Numbered from the stretch's first letter, positions 7,125 through 17,059 are shown. The stretch: 34,080 nt of DNA from Planctomycetota bacterium (GCA_016209605.1 JACQVS010000164.1:1-34080), one strand, 5' to 3'. Program-made: numbers and translations. Notes: a model not told the origin generated them from the letters alone.

Positions 7125-9611
7125 ATGAGGGTATTGAAAATTCATCTGGGTGCCTTACTCTGCCTTCCTTGGCTGGCTTGGACCTTCTCATCCGCCGCCG
7201 AGCCCTCGCCGCCGGTTTGGATGGAGGTATTTCCCGGATCCATCCAGATCCACGGCCCGCAGGACTTCCAGCGGCTGGTGGTGATGGGCGTCTCGGAAAA
7301 GGGAAAGACGGCCGACCTCACCGCCGCGGCGACCTTCACCCTTGACGATCCCAAGATCGCCCGGATCGAGCCGCTCGCCTCCGAAGGCGGCCGGCCGGCG
7401 GTTTTTCCGCAAGCGGACGGGGAGACGCGCCTCAAGGTCGCCTTGAAGAGCGCTGCGGCTGGGGACCGGTCCCTGGAGGTTCCGATTCGGGTTCAGGGAC
7501 TCTCGAACCCCCAGCCTCCGCGCTTCGCCCACGACGTGGTGGCGGCGCTCACCCGCCTGGGCTGCAACTCCGGTTCCTGCCACGGCTCGCAATACGGCAA
7601 GGGGGGCTTCAAGCTGTCGCTCCTCGGCTACGAACCGGACGAAGACCTGGTTGCCATCGGCCGCGAGGCCGGCGCTCGCCGCGTCGTGCCCATCGATCCG
7701 CCGCGGAGCCTGATCCTCCTCAAGCCGGCGCTCGCCGTGCCGCACGGCGGCGGCAAGCGCCTCGATCCGAACTCCCGAGAGTACCGGACGCTCGCTAGCT
7801 GGATCGAGGCCGGCGTCCCCGGACCCCCATCCAGCGGCAATTCCCAGGTGGAGAGCGTGCGCGTTTTCCCGGAAGCCATGCTCCTCCAGCCCGGGGAGAA
7901 GCAGGGCCTCCTCGTCCTGGCGCGGCTTTCGAGCGGCCAGGAGGAGGACGTCACCGGCAAGGCGCTCCTGGCCTCCCTGAACGACGGCGTGGCGGCGGTG
8001 GATCTCGCCGCCAACGGCGTCGCCGCCAACGGCCCGGGCGAGACCGCGGTGATGGTCCGCTACCAGGGCCAGGCGACCGTCGCCCGCGTCACCGTCCCGT
8101 ACCGCGACCTGTCCAGCGAGGCGGTTGCCTTCCCGGCGAACAACTTCATCGACAGCCTGGTGGCGAAGAAGTGGATCACCCTGGGCCTGGTTCCATCCGA
8201 CCGGTGCACCGACGCCGAGTTCATCCGCCGCGTCTATATCGACGCCATCGGCACGCAGCCGGCGGTCGAGGAATCGGCGGCGTTCCTGAGCGATCCCGCG
8301 CCGGACAAGCGCGAGAAGCTCATCGATCGCGTCCTCGACCGCCCTGAATACGTCGATTACTGGGCCCTCAAGTGGGGCGACATCCTCCGCATCAACCGCG
8401 CCAACCTCGGAGAGAAGGGAATGTGGAGCTTTTACAACTGGGTGCGCGCGGCGCTCCGGGAGAACCGCCCCCTCGACCAGATGGTGACCGAGCTGATCAC
8501 CGCGCAGGGGAGCACCTTCACCACCGGGCCGGCCAACTACTTCCGCATCGCCCAGACTCCCAATGACCTCGCCGAGACCACTTGCCAGGTGTTCCTCGGC
8601 ATCCGCATGCAGTGCGCCCAGTGCCATCACCACCCCTTCGAGAAGTGGACCCAGGACGACTACTTCGGCATGGCGGCTTACTTCGCCCGGCTGGGCCTCA
8701 AGGGGAGCTCGGAGTTCGGGCTGTACGGGGATGAGCGCGTCGTCTTCGTGAAGAAGGGGGGTGAGGTGAGCCATCCCAAAACCGGCAAGGCCCTGGTCCC
8801 CAAGCCGCTCGAGGCCGCGCCGGCCGACGATCCCGCCGACCGCCGCCGCGCCCTGGCGCGCTGGCTGGCAGCGAAAGACAACCAGCTCTTCGCCCGCAAC
8901 TTCGCCAACCGCTTCTGGGGATACCTCATGGGTCGAGGACTGGTGGAGCCCGTCGATGATGTCCGGGTGACCAACCCGCCCTCCAACCCGGAGCTGCTGG
9001 AGGCGCTCGCCGGGGAATTCAGCCGCGGCGGCTTCAACCAGAAGGAGCTGATGCGGACCATCCTGCGCTCGTGCGCCTACCAGCTCTCCTCCTGGCCGGT
9101 CGAGTGGAACCGCGGCGATGACACCTTCTACTCGCACTACCTGGTGCGCCGCTTGCCGGCGGAGGTGCTCCTCGACGCCGCCGTCGCCGCCACCGGCGTC
9201 CCGGAATCGTTCTCCGGACTGCCAAAGGGGACCCGCGCCATCCAGCTGCCGGATGCCGACTTCAACTCGTACCTCTTGAAGACCTTCGGCAAGCCGAAGC
9301 GCGAGATCACCTGCGAGTGCGAGCGGGTGGGGCTGCCCAACATGGCGCAAGCTCTCCACCTCATGAACGGCGACTTCATCCAGAGCCGCTTGATCAGCTC
9401 GAGCGGTCGGGTGGCGCGGCTGCTCAAGGAAAACAAGTCCGACGAGGAGATCATCCGCGAATTTTACCTCGCCACCGTCTGCCGCCTGCCGGCGGAAAAT
9501 GAGGTCCATAACGCCCGGTCGTTCATCCAGGCCGCGCCGTCTCGGAAGGAAGGCGTCGAGGACGTGCTCTGGTCGCTGTGCAACGCCAAGGAGTTCTTGT
9601 TCAATCATTGA
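7125..9611 (+). CDS. Planctomycete-type exported DUF1549/DUF1553 cytochrome protein
   Basis: This encodes 828 residues with a signal peptide (about 1-26, ending SSAAEP). The order is: a bacterial Ig-like (Big_2) domain (30-130); a PSCyt1-like segment with C147-NSGS-CH followed by GKGGFKLSLLGYEPDED; a second Ig-like region (240-330); DUF1549/PSCyt2 from FIDSLVAKKW through DRPEYVDYWALKWGDIL, with a canonical heme site CAQCH near 497; and DUF1553/PSD1 from FANRFWGYLMGRGLVEP to the C-terminus. The family is abundant in planctomycetes and thought to be periplasmic and redox-linked, but its substrate is unknown. The start is the ATG at 7125, six bases after GAGGAG; a TTG at 7098 has no such site. 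It is followed after 11 bp by the DUF1501 gene, its usual partner. Confidence 0.92.
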   Translation: MRVLKIHLGALLCLPWLAWTFSSAAEPSPPVWMEVFPGSIQIHGPQDFQRLVVMGVSEKGKTADLTAAATFTLDDPKIARIEPLASEGGRPAVFPQADGETRLKVALKSAAAGDRSLEVPIRVQGLSNPQPPRFAHDVVAALTRLGCNSGSCHGSQYGKGGFKLSLLGYEPDEDLVAIGREAGARRVVPIDPPRSLILLKPALAVPHGGGKRLDPNSREYRTLASWIEAGVPGPPSSGNSQVESVRVFPEAMLLQPGEKQGLLVLARLSSGQEEDVTGKALLASLNDGVAAVDLAANGVAANGPGETAVMVRYQGQATVARVTVPYRDLSSEAVAFPANNFIDSLVAKKWITLGLVPSDRCTDAEFIRRVYIDAIGTQPAVEESAAFLSDPAPDKREKLIDRVLDRPEYVDYWALKWGDILRINRANLGEKGMWSFYNWVRAALRENRPLDQMVTELITAQGSTFTTGPANYFRIAQTPNDLAETTCQVFLGIRMQCAQCHHHPFEKWTQDDYFGMAAYFARLGLKGSSEFGLYGDERVVFVKKGGEVSHPKTGKALVPKPLEAAPADDPADRRRALARWLAAKDNQLFARNFANRFWGYLMGRGLVEPVDDVRVTNPPSNPELLEALAGEFSRGGFNQKELMRTILRSCAYQLSSWPVEWNRGDDTFYSHYLVRRLPAEVLLDAAVAATGVPESFSGLPKGTRAIQLPDADFNSYLLKTFGKPKREITCECERVGLPNMAQALHLMNGDFIQSRLISSSGRVARLLKENKSDEEIIREFYLATVCRLPAENEVHNARSFIQAAPSRKEGVEDVLWSLCNAKEFLFNH

Positions 9612-9622
9612 GGAGTATTGCC

Positions 9623-10936
9623 ATGCTCGAAATTGAATTCGGAGGATGTCAAACGAACTGCGAGGGCGTCCGCCGGCGCGATTTTCTCAAGGTCGGGGCT
9701 TTGACCGGCCTGGGCTTGAGCCTGCCGGACCTCCTGCGCCTCGAGGCCGGCGCGCCCTCGAAGGAGCGCCGGCGGGAGATTTCCTGCATCCTGCTTTGGC
9801 TCAACGGCGGCCCCAGCCACCTCGACACCTTCGATCCCAAGCCCGACGCGCCGGCGGAGATCCGCGGCGAGTTCGGGACCATCCCGACCGCCATCCCGGG
9901 CGTGCGCTTTTGCGAACACTTGCCCCGTCTCGCCCGGCAGCTCGACAAGTTCAGCATCCTGCGCTCGGTGACCTCGCCGGAGAACGGCCACGAGCGCGCC
10001 ACCCACTACCTCCTCACCGGCTACAAGTTCAACCTGGCACTCGAGTACCCCTCTTACGGCTCGGTGGTGACGCGCGAGCTGGGCAGCCAGGGGGAAATGC
10101 CCGCTTACGTGCTAATGGGCAGCTACCCCTTCGGCTACGGCGGCGCCGGCTACATGGGCGGCGCCTACAATCCCTTCTCCCTCGACGGCAATCCGTCGCA
10201 AGCCAACTTCCGCGTCCACGACCTCACCCCGCCGGGAGGCGTCACCCTCGAACGTATCCGCCGGCGCAAGAACCTCCTCGAGTCGATCGATGCTTTCCAC
10301 CAGCGCTTCGATGCGAGCGCCGTCCGCGACATGGACGCTTTTTACGACCGAGCTTACGACCTGGTGACCTCGCCGCGCGCCAAGCGCGCCTTCGACCTCG
10401 CCCTCGAGCCGCAAAAAGTGCGCGAGCGCTACGGCTCGACGTCCTTCGGCCAGTCCTGCCTGCTGGCCCGCCGCCTCATCGAGGGCGGCGTCCGTTTCGT
10501 CACCATCAACCTGGGCGGCTGGGACACCCACCAGGACAACTTCAGCTCTTTGAAGGGCCACCGGCTGCCGGAGCTGGACCTCGGCTACTCGGCGCTGCTC
10601 GAGGACCTCGCGGCTCGGGACCTCCTGGAAAGCACGCTGGTGATCTGCATGGGCGAGTTCGGCCGCCCCCCCACGGTCAACCCCTCCGCCGGCCGCGACC
10701 ACTGGGCGCAGGCCATGACCGTGTGCCTGGGCGGCGGCGGCGTGAAGACGGGCCTGGTGATCGGCGAGACCAACGAGCGCGCCGAGGAGCCGAAGGAACG
10801 GCCCATCCGCGTGGAAGACGTGGCGGCGACGATTTACAACGCGCTGGGCATCCCCTGCGGCAAGGAGTACCGCACGCCGCAAAACCGGCCGGTGAAGATC
10901 AACTACGACGGGCAGGCGGTGGCGGAGGTTTTGTGA
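9623..10936 (+). CDS. DUF1501 family Tat-exported protein
   Basis: This encodes 437 residues. A twin-arginine signal (R17-R-R-D-F-L-K, then VGALTGLGLSLPDLL) precedes the DUF1501 fold, which belongs to the alkaline phosphatase/sulfatase superfamily in shape. Family hallmarks are ILLWLNGGPSHLDTFDPKPD near 60, HLPRLARQLDKFSILRSVT, GGWDTHQDNFSSLKGHRLPE near 295 and MGEFGRPPTVNPSAGRDHW near 345. The Asp/His residues in these blocks are the likely metal ligands. The substrate is unknown. The ATG at 9623 follows TGAGGAG. The gene sits between the DUF1549/DUF1553 gene and the WD40/cytochrome gene, with a 4-bp stop/start overlap on its 3' side, so the three are probably one transcript. It looks intact. 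Confidence 0.92.
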   Translation: MLEIEFGGCQTNCEGVRRRDFLKVGALTGLGLSLPDLLRLEAGAPSKERRREISCILLWLNGGPSHLDTFDPKPDAPAEIRGEFGTIPTAIPGVRFCEHLPRLARQLDKFSILRSVTSPENGHERATHYLLTGYKFNLALEYPSYGSVVTRELGSQGEMPAYVLMGSYPFGYGGAGYMGGAYNPFSLDGNPSQANFRVHDLTPPGGVTLERIRRRKNLLESIDAFHQRFDASAVRDMDAFYDRAYDLVTSPRAKRAFDLALEPQKVRERYGSTSFGQSCLLARRLIEGGVRFVTINLGGWDTHQDNFSSLKGHRLPELDLGYSALLEDLAARDLLESTLVICMGEFGRPPTVNPSAGRDHWAQAMTVCLGGGGVKTGLVIGETNERAEEPKERPIRVEDVAATIYNALGIPCGKEYRTPQNRPVKINYDGQAVAEVL

Positions 10937-12630
10937 GGGGCCGCTGGATCGCCGGCGCTCTTCTTGGCGCGGCCGCAAGCCTTTGCCGCGCCGGCGAGCC
11001 GACCTATTACGGCGACGTGAAGCCCATCCTCGAGGCCCACTGCACCGTCTGCCACGCCGAGAAGAACCTGAAGAGCCGCTCTGTCGCCGGCGGCCTGGCC
11101 CTCGACTCCCTCGAACGGGTCTTGAAAGGGAGCAAGGGGCCGGTGGTGAAGCCCGGCCATGCCCAGGAGAGCGAGATCATCCAGCGGCTCCGGGAGAAGG
11201 ACCCCGACCTGCGCATGCCGCGCGATGCCGACCCCCTCCCCGAGGCGGCGATCGCCCTGATCGAGCGCTGGGTGCAGGCCGGCGCGCCGGCGGGATCGCC
11301 CGATCCGGCCGCCCCGGCGGCCCCAAGCGCCGCGGCCTCGGTCTCCCGTCTCCGGCCGGCGCGGCCACGCGATATGCTCCTCACGACGAGCGCTGTCCTG
11401 CCCTCGGGCCGGATCTCCGGTCTCGACAGCAGGGCCGGCGAGCTGCCGGGCGGCAAGCTCGAGCTGCGGCTCCAGGCAGCGCCGCTCCCGCCGGTGACGG
11501 CCCTGGCCTTTGCGCCCCCGCCGGAGGGCGGAGCGAATGCTGCCCCCAAGGAGATCCTCGCGGTCGGCGCCTATGGAACGGTGACCCTCTGGGACCTGGC
11601 GGCTGGCGAGGCGACAGGCGCCCTCACGCCGGTCCGCGGCGCCGTTCAAGCCCTGCGCTTCAGCCCCGACGGCAGGCTCCTCGCCATCGGCGGCGGCCAG
11701 CCGGGGAAGCCTGACCTCGTCCTCGTCGAGATCTCGGGCTGGAAGGAAGTCCGGCGCCTGGAAGGGCACCACGACATGGTCCTTGGCCTCGCCTGGAGCC
11801 CCGATGGGAAGCTCCTCGCGAGCGGCGCCTACGATAAAACGCTGATCCTCTGGGAGGTGGCCTCGGGCAAGGCCCGGCTCACCTTGACCCATCACTCCGA
11901 TGCGGTTTACGGCGCCGCCTTTCTCGAGGGCGGCAAATGGATCGCGAGCTGCGGCGCCGACCGCTCCATCAAGATCGCCGAGGTCGAAAGCGGCAAGGTG
12001 CTCCGGTCGCTGGGGGGCCACCAGAAAGCCATCCTCGCCCTCGCCGCCAGCCCCGATGGCAAGCAATTGATCTCGAGCGGGCTCGAGCCCGGGCTGCGGT
12101 TCTGGGATGTCCAGAGCGGCAAATCCAGCCGCACTGCCGGCGGCCACGGCGGCCGCGTCGAGGAGATCGCCTTCAGCCGCGGCGGCAAGAGGATCGCCTC
12201 CGCGGGCAGCGACCAGATCGTCAGGATCTGGAGCGCCGAGAACGGCAACCGCGAGAAGGACCTGGCCGGCGCCCGCGAATGGCTCTACGCCGTCGACTTC
12301 AGCGCCGACAGCAAGCGGGTCGCCGCCGGCTCGTGGGACGGCACGGTGCAGCTCTGGGACATCGAATCGAAGCGGCTCCTAGCGACGCTGGTCCAGCTCG
12401 CCGCCCGCGACCCCGCCGACTGCCAGTGGGCCATCGCCACCCCGGAGGGTTACTTCCACGCCTCGCCGGAGCTGGAGGGATTGGCCCGCTTCCGCTTGAT
12501 CGAGAAAGGAGATCGAGAGCTGCCGGCCGCCCAGGTCGGCGCCGTGCTCCGTTCAGCGGTGAAGATCAAGGAAGCCTTGAGCGGCGCGAAGGTGCCGCCG
12601 GCGTTTTTCCCCCGAGTCCGTTCCTTTTAA
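10933..12630 (+). CDS. Exported c-type cytochrome / WD40 beta-propeller protein
   Basis: This encodes 565 residues. The start is a GTG at 10933 overlapping the TGA of the DUF1501 gene (GTGA), giving translational coupling. A signal peptide (IAGALLGAAASLCRAG) is followed by a PSCyt1-type cytochrome domain with heme site C37-TVCH and a probable distal Met in LRMPRDADPLP. After a Pro/Ala linker come about seven WD40 blades, including VLGLAWSPDGKLLASGAYDK, ILALAASPDGKQLISSGLEP, VEEIAFSRGGKRIASAGSDQ and YAVDFSADSKRVAAGSWDGT. The last part (GYFHASPELEGLARFR) is a short extension also seen in planctomycete relatives. It is probably a periplasmic redox protein working with the two genes upstream. Confidence 0.9.
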   Translation: MRGRWIAGALLGAAASLCRAGEPTYYGDVKPILEAHCTVCHAEKNLKSRSVAGGLALDSLERVLKGSKGPVVKPGHAQESEIIQRLREKDPDLRMPRDADPLPEAAIALIERWVQAGAPAGSPDPAAPAAPSAAASVSRLRPARPRDMLLTTSAVLPSGRISGLDSRAGELPGGKLELRLQAAPLPPVTALAFAPPPEGGANAAPKEILAVGAYGTVTLWDLAAGEATGALTPVRGAVQALRFSPDGRLLAIGGGQPGKPDLVLVEISGWKEVRRLEGHHDMVLGLAWSPDGKLLASGAYDKTLILWEVASGKARLTLTHHSDAVYGAAFLEGGKWIASCGADRSIKIAEVESGKVLRSLGGHQKAILALAASPDGKQLISSGLEPGLRFWDVQSGKSSRTAGGHGGRVEEIAFSRGGKRIASAGSDQIVRIWSAENGNREKDLAGAREWLYAVDFSADSKRVAAGSWDGTVQLWDIESKRLLATLVQLAARDPADCQWAIATPEGYFHASPELEGLARFRLIEKGDRELPAAQVGAVLRSAVKIKEALSGAKVPPAFFPRVRSF

Positions 12631-12650
12631 CCATTCACTCAACCCGTTCC

Positions 12651-14219
12651 ATGGCAACCAACGTTTCACCGAAAAAATCCGACTGCGTGCTGCTTCGCCC
12701 CGAGGACAACGTCGCCATCTGCGCCCGCCATCTCCCGGCGGGACACCTCCTGTCGTTTACAGGGAGGACCATCTCCCTTCGCGAGCCGGTCAAGCTCGGC
12801 CACAAGGTCGCCAGCCGCGACCTCAAGAAGGGGGAGCCCATCCGCAAGTACGGCCAGATCATCGGCTTCGCCTCGGAGGCGATTCCGGCCGGGAGCTGGG
12901 TGCACGTCCACAACTGCAAAGCCGATCTTTTTGAAAGGGATTACGCCTTCAGCTCCGAGGTGCCGCCGCCGCCGAAGGCCGACCGCGAGCGCACCTTCAT
13001 GGGCTACGTCCGCGCCGATGGGCGGGTGGGGACGCGCAACTACGTCGCCTTGATCAGCACCGTCAACTGCTCGGCCTCGACCGCCAAGCTGATCGCCTCG
13101 GCGTTTCCGAAGGATGAGCTGGAGCGCTACGCCAACGTCGACGGCCTCTTGCCGATCACCCACAAGGGCGGCTGCGCCATGCAGTACGACGGCCCGGACC
13201 ACCACCAGCTCAACCGCGTCCTCGCCGGCGTGGCGCGCCATCCCAACGTCGGCGCGTACGTCATCATCGGCCTGGGCTGCGAGGTCGGCCAGGCGTCGCA
13301 TCTCCTTAAAACGCAGCGCCTGGTGGCCATCGAAGGCGCCGGCGAAGGGCTGCAGGATCCCGCCCCAGCCCTGGTGATCAACATCCAGGACGCCGGCGGC
13401 ATCCGCAAGACCATCGAAGCCGGTGTGCGGGCGATCCGCGAGATCCTCCCCCGCGCCGACCAGGCGAAGCGCGCGCCGGCGCCGGCCGCGAAGCTCATCC
13501 TCGCCACCCAGTGCGGCGGCTCGGACGGAAACAGCGGCATCACCGCCAACCCGGCGCTGGGCGTCGCCTCCGACCTGCTGGTGGCGCAGGGTGGCACGGC
13601 GGTGCTAGCGGAGACGACGGAGATCTACGGCGCCGAGCATCTCCTCACCCGCCGTGCCGTCAACCGGCGGGTGGGCGAGAAGCTGGTGGAGCGCATCCGC
13701 TGGTGGGAATGGTACACCGGCGTCTTCGGCGCCGAGATCAACAACAATCCCACCCCTGGCAACAAGGAGGGGGGGCTCACCACCATTTACGAGAAGTCCC
13801 TCGGCGCCGTCGCCAAGGGCGGCTCGACGGCGCTCACCGAGGTCTACCAGTACGCCGAGCCCATCACCGCCCAGGGCTTCGTGATCATGGACACGCCGGG
13901 CTACGATCCGGTGTCGATGACGGGGCTCATCGCCGGCGGCGCCAACATCGGCGTCTTCACCACCGGCCGCGGCTCGGTCTACGGCTCGAAGCCGGTCCCC
14001 ACCATCAAGGTGGCCACCAACACGCCGCTCTACGAGCGCATGGAGGAGGACATGGACTTGAACGCCGGCGTCATCCTCGAGGGCGCGCCGGTGGAGGAGG
14101 TCGGCCGCCGCATCTTCGAGGAGATGTTGGCCGTGGCGAGCGGCAAGAAGACCAAGAGCGAGGAGCAGGGCCTCGGCGAGGAGGAGTTCATCCCCTGGAG
14201 CGTCGGCCCGGTGCTGTGA
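12651..14219 (+). CDS. uxaA: Altronate/galactarate dehydratase family protein (UxaA-type)
   Basis: This encodes 522 residues, the normal length for a fused UxaA. Residues about 10-95 form the N-terminal SAF domain (ending AGSWVHVHNCKADLFERDYA). The catalytic part follows: GYVRADGRVGTRNYVALIST, CSASTAKLIA, THKGGCAMQYDGPDHHQLNR, IIGLGCEVGQ and LATQCGGSDGNSGITANPAL. Conserved Cys and His residues in these blocks match the iron-dependent dehydratase family, which converts altronate to 2-keto-3-deoxygluconate in hexuronate breakdown; galactarate dehydratase is a sister activity. The substrate cannot be fixed from sequence alone. The ATG at 12651 is 20 bp after the WD40 gene and lacks a clear ribosome-binding site. 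No other uronate genes follow, but a glycan-related minus-strand block starts 25 bp downstream. Confidence 0.9.
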   Translation: MATNVSPKKSDCVLLRPEDNVAICARHLPAGHLLSFTGRTISLREPVKLGHKVASRDLKKGEPIRKYGQIIGFASEAIPAGSWVHVHNCKADLFERDYAFSSEVPPPPKADRERTFMGYVRADGRVGTRNYVALISTVNCSASTAKLIASAFPKDELERYANVDGLLPITHKGGCAMQYDGPDHHQLNRVLAGVARHPNVGAYVIIGLGCEVGQASHLLKTQRLVAIEGAGEGLQDPAPALVINIQDAGGIRKTIEAGVRAIREILPRADQAKRAPAPAAKLILATQCGGSDGNSGITANPALGVASDLLVAQGGTAVLAETTEIYGAEHLLTRRAVNRRVGEKLVERIRWWEWYTGVFGAEINNNPTPGNKEGGLTTIYEKSLGAVAKGGSTALTEVYQYAEPITAQGFVIMDTPGYDPVSMTGLIAGGANIGVFTTGRGSVYGSKPVPTIKVATNTPLYERMEEDMDLNAGVILEGAPVEEVGRRIFEEMLAVASGKKTKSEEQGLGEEEFIPWSVGPVL

Positions 14220-14244
14220 GCCCCTGGAACTTAGATGGGACACC

Positions 14245-16965
14245 CTACGGCTGCGCTTCGAATAATAACAATTCGGAGGATCCGACCGACTCCAAGTGGA
14301 TCGGTAGCCCTGCCTGGAACAGACGCCATCCCTCGATGGCCGCCGTCGTACTCAAACTATCAAAAGTCACCCGGTAGGTTTTCCCGGGATCCAGCCCCCT
14401 GGGCCGGAACAGGTTGGTGTCGGATTCAGTCGGCCCAATACGCGCAAGCGTAGCCCAGCCCTTCATCCGATCCGGAGCCGCGAACTCCATGGCGAACCAG
14501 CCGCTCGAGGTCACGCCGCCCCTCGAATTGATCGGTTGATGATGGTAGACCTTGCACGTAGGAAACAAGGGCCGGATGAATTCTCTGTAGATCCTTCCGT
14601 AGTGGAGGAACCTCTTTTGGCGCTCCGGGCTCAAGGTCTCCACGCTGGGCGCCACCGTTCCAACGAAGATTTGGGGTGTGGCGAGGGAGTAGGAGAGTCG
14701 CAGGATGGTGTCCAGGTTCTGTGGCTTGCCCATGCCGACTCCCCCGTCCGCGCCGTGGAGGATCACGAATATCTCGGGTGGCAAGCCCAATGTCAGGCCG
14801 CTGTAAACCTGGAACTCGCGCGGTATGCTGAGGCCGTCGGTGAGGTAGGGCTCGTGGAACCGGCTGACCGTCCCCAGGTCGTTGCGGCCGCCTCCGGCGG
14901 AGGCCTGCTGGAGGATCAGTTCCGGATACTTCTTGTGGAGGCGTTCATATATGCCATAGAAAGCCTCGTAGTAGCGCCAGCAGTTGTTCTCCATGAAACC
15001 ATCGCGAGGAGTCTCGGTGAACTGAAAGCCAGGATTATAGTCGAGCCGGTACAGGTCCAGGTCGTATGCCTCGATCACGCGAGAGATTTCGGCCTCCACG
15101 TACGCAGCGGCCTCGGGTATGTTCAGGTTGATGATCTTGCTAGGGCCGATCCAATCGGGGTGCTCCTGGGCTATCCGACTGGCCTCGACGTTGCCGCGCC
15201 CGCCTTCGGTCTCGACGTACAATCCGAAGAGCATTCCTTTCTGATGAACAGAGTCAATCAGGGGCTTCAGGCCTCGCGGAAACCGGGTCGCCGAAGGTAC
15301 CCAGTCGCACGTCACATCCCACCAATAGGCATCCAGAATGAACAATTCAGCCCCAATGGCGGCGGCCACCTCCACGCATTTCATCGCGCTGGCTTCGTCG
15401 AAGGGAATGTAGTAGCCCTGATCGGCCGGAACGAGGTATTGGATGAGGTAGGAACGCTTCGGCGAGCGAGTGGGCAGGACGAAGCGCCGCAGGTGATCAT
15501 GCATCGCCTGAACCGACTTGTCCAGATCCCCGGAAACGTGGCCCAGGTGAACAGCAGGAGTCTCGATCGTTTCCCCGGGAGCGATAACGCGCAGAGCATT
15601 GGCGGACGCTGGGCCTACTCGGAATAACAGGCCCGCATCGTCCCGCTGGAATTCCATGCTCCAGTTGGCGGTCCAGGCGAGATGGCCGATGAAGTACTCG
15701 CCATTGGCCTCATTGCGCACGATGAAGAAGGGGTCATCGTGGGATCGCCCCTGATCGCAGGTGATCGCCACGGTCCCCGGCTCCAGGGGCTTCCACTCGA
15801 ACCACCCCTCCTCGGCCCAGCGCTGGCTGATGAAATAGCCCAGGGTATAGGTCTGAGGAGGGGAGGCGATGTAGCCGCTTCGCTTCGGCCAGAGGCGGCC
15901 CGACCAGGGCGAGCAAGCGGTAAGGCCCACGGCCTGATCGCCGGTATTGGTGATCTCCAGCCAGCGCTCCAGCACGGGAGTCCCGTCTACCACCGTGTGC
16001 ACCTTCAATCGCACGGGACGAATGGTGTTGGAGAGTTCAACGATGAAATGGCGGGCTCCCCTCTCGGTTCTGTCCAGTTCGTTGCCAGATACCCACTTCC
16101 AGCCCGTGGACAGTTGCTCGTTGTTGATGCCCAACTGGAAGGCGTCTTCAGCCCAAGATTCGTACGAAACATTGATGCGGCCGTCCGCGGACCAGAAACG
16201 GCCGACCCAGCGATCCCCCAAGAAGGATTCGACATAAATCGCCTGATCGGATGTGAAGCGAATCCCTGGCTGCTTGGCCATGGTGCCTCTGCTCTTCATC
16301 ATGGACCAATACCACGTGAGTTTCGTGCTGCACCATGCGGGCTGTCCTTTTCCGAAGTCTTCCGGATCGAAGTCGGCTTTCCTGGATTCGAACAGGTTGA
16401 GGCTGGGCGTGCCCGCCGCATCTTTAAGGACCTCACCATACGCCCACGGACCCGTAGGATTGCTTTCCTCGCTGAAGTCCGCCGCCAGGTCCCACGTATT
16501 CTCTGCGCCTCGGATCGTCAGATCCAAGCCGGTAAAGTCGTTGCCGTCTATCTGCACGTAGATCTCGTCGCCCGCGGTGACGGAGATGTTGGTCAGAGCG
16601 GCGGGGTCGCCCTTTTGGTCGGTGATTATCTGGGCAAAGTCATACGGGGCGTCGGACTTTCCGTGTACCAGGACATGGTCAATCAGTTTCCGGCCCTTAA
16701 TCCAAAGCGAGAGAGAGGTGTCTATCCCTGGCCGGACCCTTATCTTCCAAGTGCTACCTCGGACAACAATAGTCGCCGCCTTGGGTGCGGTCCACCGGAT
16801 CCCGGTGTGGGCATGGCCTCCGCAACGGCCCGCCGGGAAGTCCCAGTTCCCGGTCTCGTACATGGAGATATCGATGTATCCCTCAGCGGACCCGCAGACC
16901 CGTGTGGCGCCCAAGAGAGCGCCGCATCCGATCACGATGCCCATCCAGCTCTTGGCATTCTTCAT
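14245..16965 (-). CDS. Exported GH36-like alpha-galactosidase
   Basis: This encodes 906 residues. The signal peptide is about 1-28 (IVIGCGALLGATRVCGSAEG). The N-terminal 170 residues form a jelly-roll, carbohydrate-binding-like region. The centre is a galactose-mutarotase-like beta domain followed by a TIM barrel. The barrel carries ELFILDAYWWDVTCDW, DLYRLDYNPGFQF (Asp about 642, nucleophile position of GH36/GH27) and QQASAGGGRNDLGTVSRFHE with LTD (Asp about 709, acid/base position). This layout and length fit GH36 melibiases that release terminal alpha-galactose. The ATG at 16965 has AAGGAG eight bases upstream; the ATG at 16971 is too close to it. A row sampled here is about 55% GC against about 73% in the neighbouring uxaA, so recent transfer is possible. 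The gene converges with uxaA and looks intact. Confidence 0.85.
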   Translation of the reverse strand: MKNAKSWMGIVIGCGALLGATRVCGSAEGYIDISMYETGNWDFPAGRCGGHAHTGIRWTAPKAATIVVRGSTWKIRVRPGIDTSLSLWIKGRKLIDHVLVHGKSDAPYDFAQIITDQKGDPAALTNISVTAGDEIYVQIDGNDFTGLDLTIRGAENTWDLAADFSEESNPTGPWAYGEVLKDAAGTPSLNLFESRKADFDPEDFGKGQPAWCSTKLTWYWSMMKSRGTMAKQPGIRFTSDQAIYVESFLGDRWVGRFWSADGRINVSYESWAEDAFQLGINNEQLSTGWKWVSGNELDRTERGARHFIVELSNTIRPVRLKVHTVVDGTPVLERWLEITNTGDQAVGLTACSPWSGRLWPKRSGYIASPPQTYTLGYFISQRWAEEGWFEWKPLEPGTVAITCDQGRSHDDPFFIVRNEANGEYFIGHLAWTANWSMEFQRDDAGLLFRVGPASANALRVIAPGETIETPAVHLGHVSGDLDKSVQAMHDHLRRFVLPTRSPKRSYLIQYLVPADQGYYIPFDEASAMKCVEVAAAIGAELFILDAYWWDVTCDWVPSATRFPRGLKPLIDSVHQKGMLFGLYVETEGGRGNVEASRIAQEHPDWIGPSKIINLNIPEAAAYVEAEISRVIEAYDLDLYRLDYNPGFQFTETPRDGFMENNCWRYYEAFYGIYERLHKKYPELILQQASAGGGRNDLGTVSRFHEPYLTDGLSIPREFQVYSGLTLGLPPEIFVILHGADGGVGMGKPQNLDTILRLSYSLATPQIFVGTVAPSVETLSPERQKRFLHYGRIYREFIRPLFPTCKVYHHQPINSRGGVTSSGWFAMEFAAPDRMKGWATLARIGPTESDTNLFRPRGLDPGKTYRVTFDSLSTTAAIEGWRLFQAGLPIHLESVGSSELLLFEAQP

Positions 16966-17059
16966 GTGCATTGCTCCTTCCCTCCTCTACTCGATTTTGG
17001 CTGTGGCATGACTTTTGGCGAAATTAAAAATTATATGCTTTTAGACGAAATTTTTCCTC

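Noticed and set aside
7188..9608. 806-codon minus-strand open frame
   Set aside because: It is antisense to the well-supported DUF1549/DUF1553 gene; its composition is a GC-skew shadow.
9646..10932. Plus-strand frame upstream of and continuous with the WD40 protein
   Set aside because: It overlaps the DUF1501 gene and is Arg/Pro/Gly-rich noise. The WD40 gene starts at the coupled GTG at 10933.
11937..12650. Upstream extension of the UxaA frame
   Set aside because: It lies inside the WD40 gene and is compositionally a shadow; UxaA homology starts just after the ATG at 12651.
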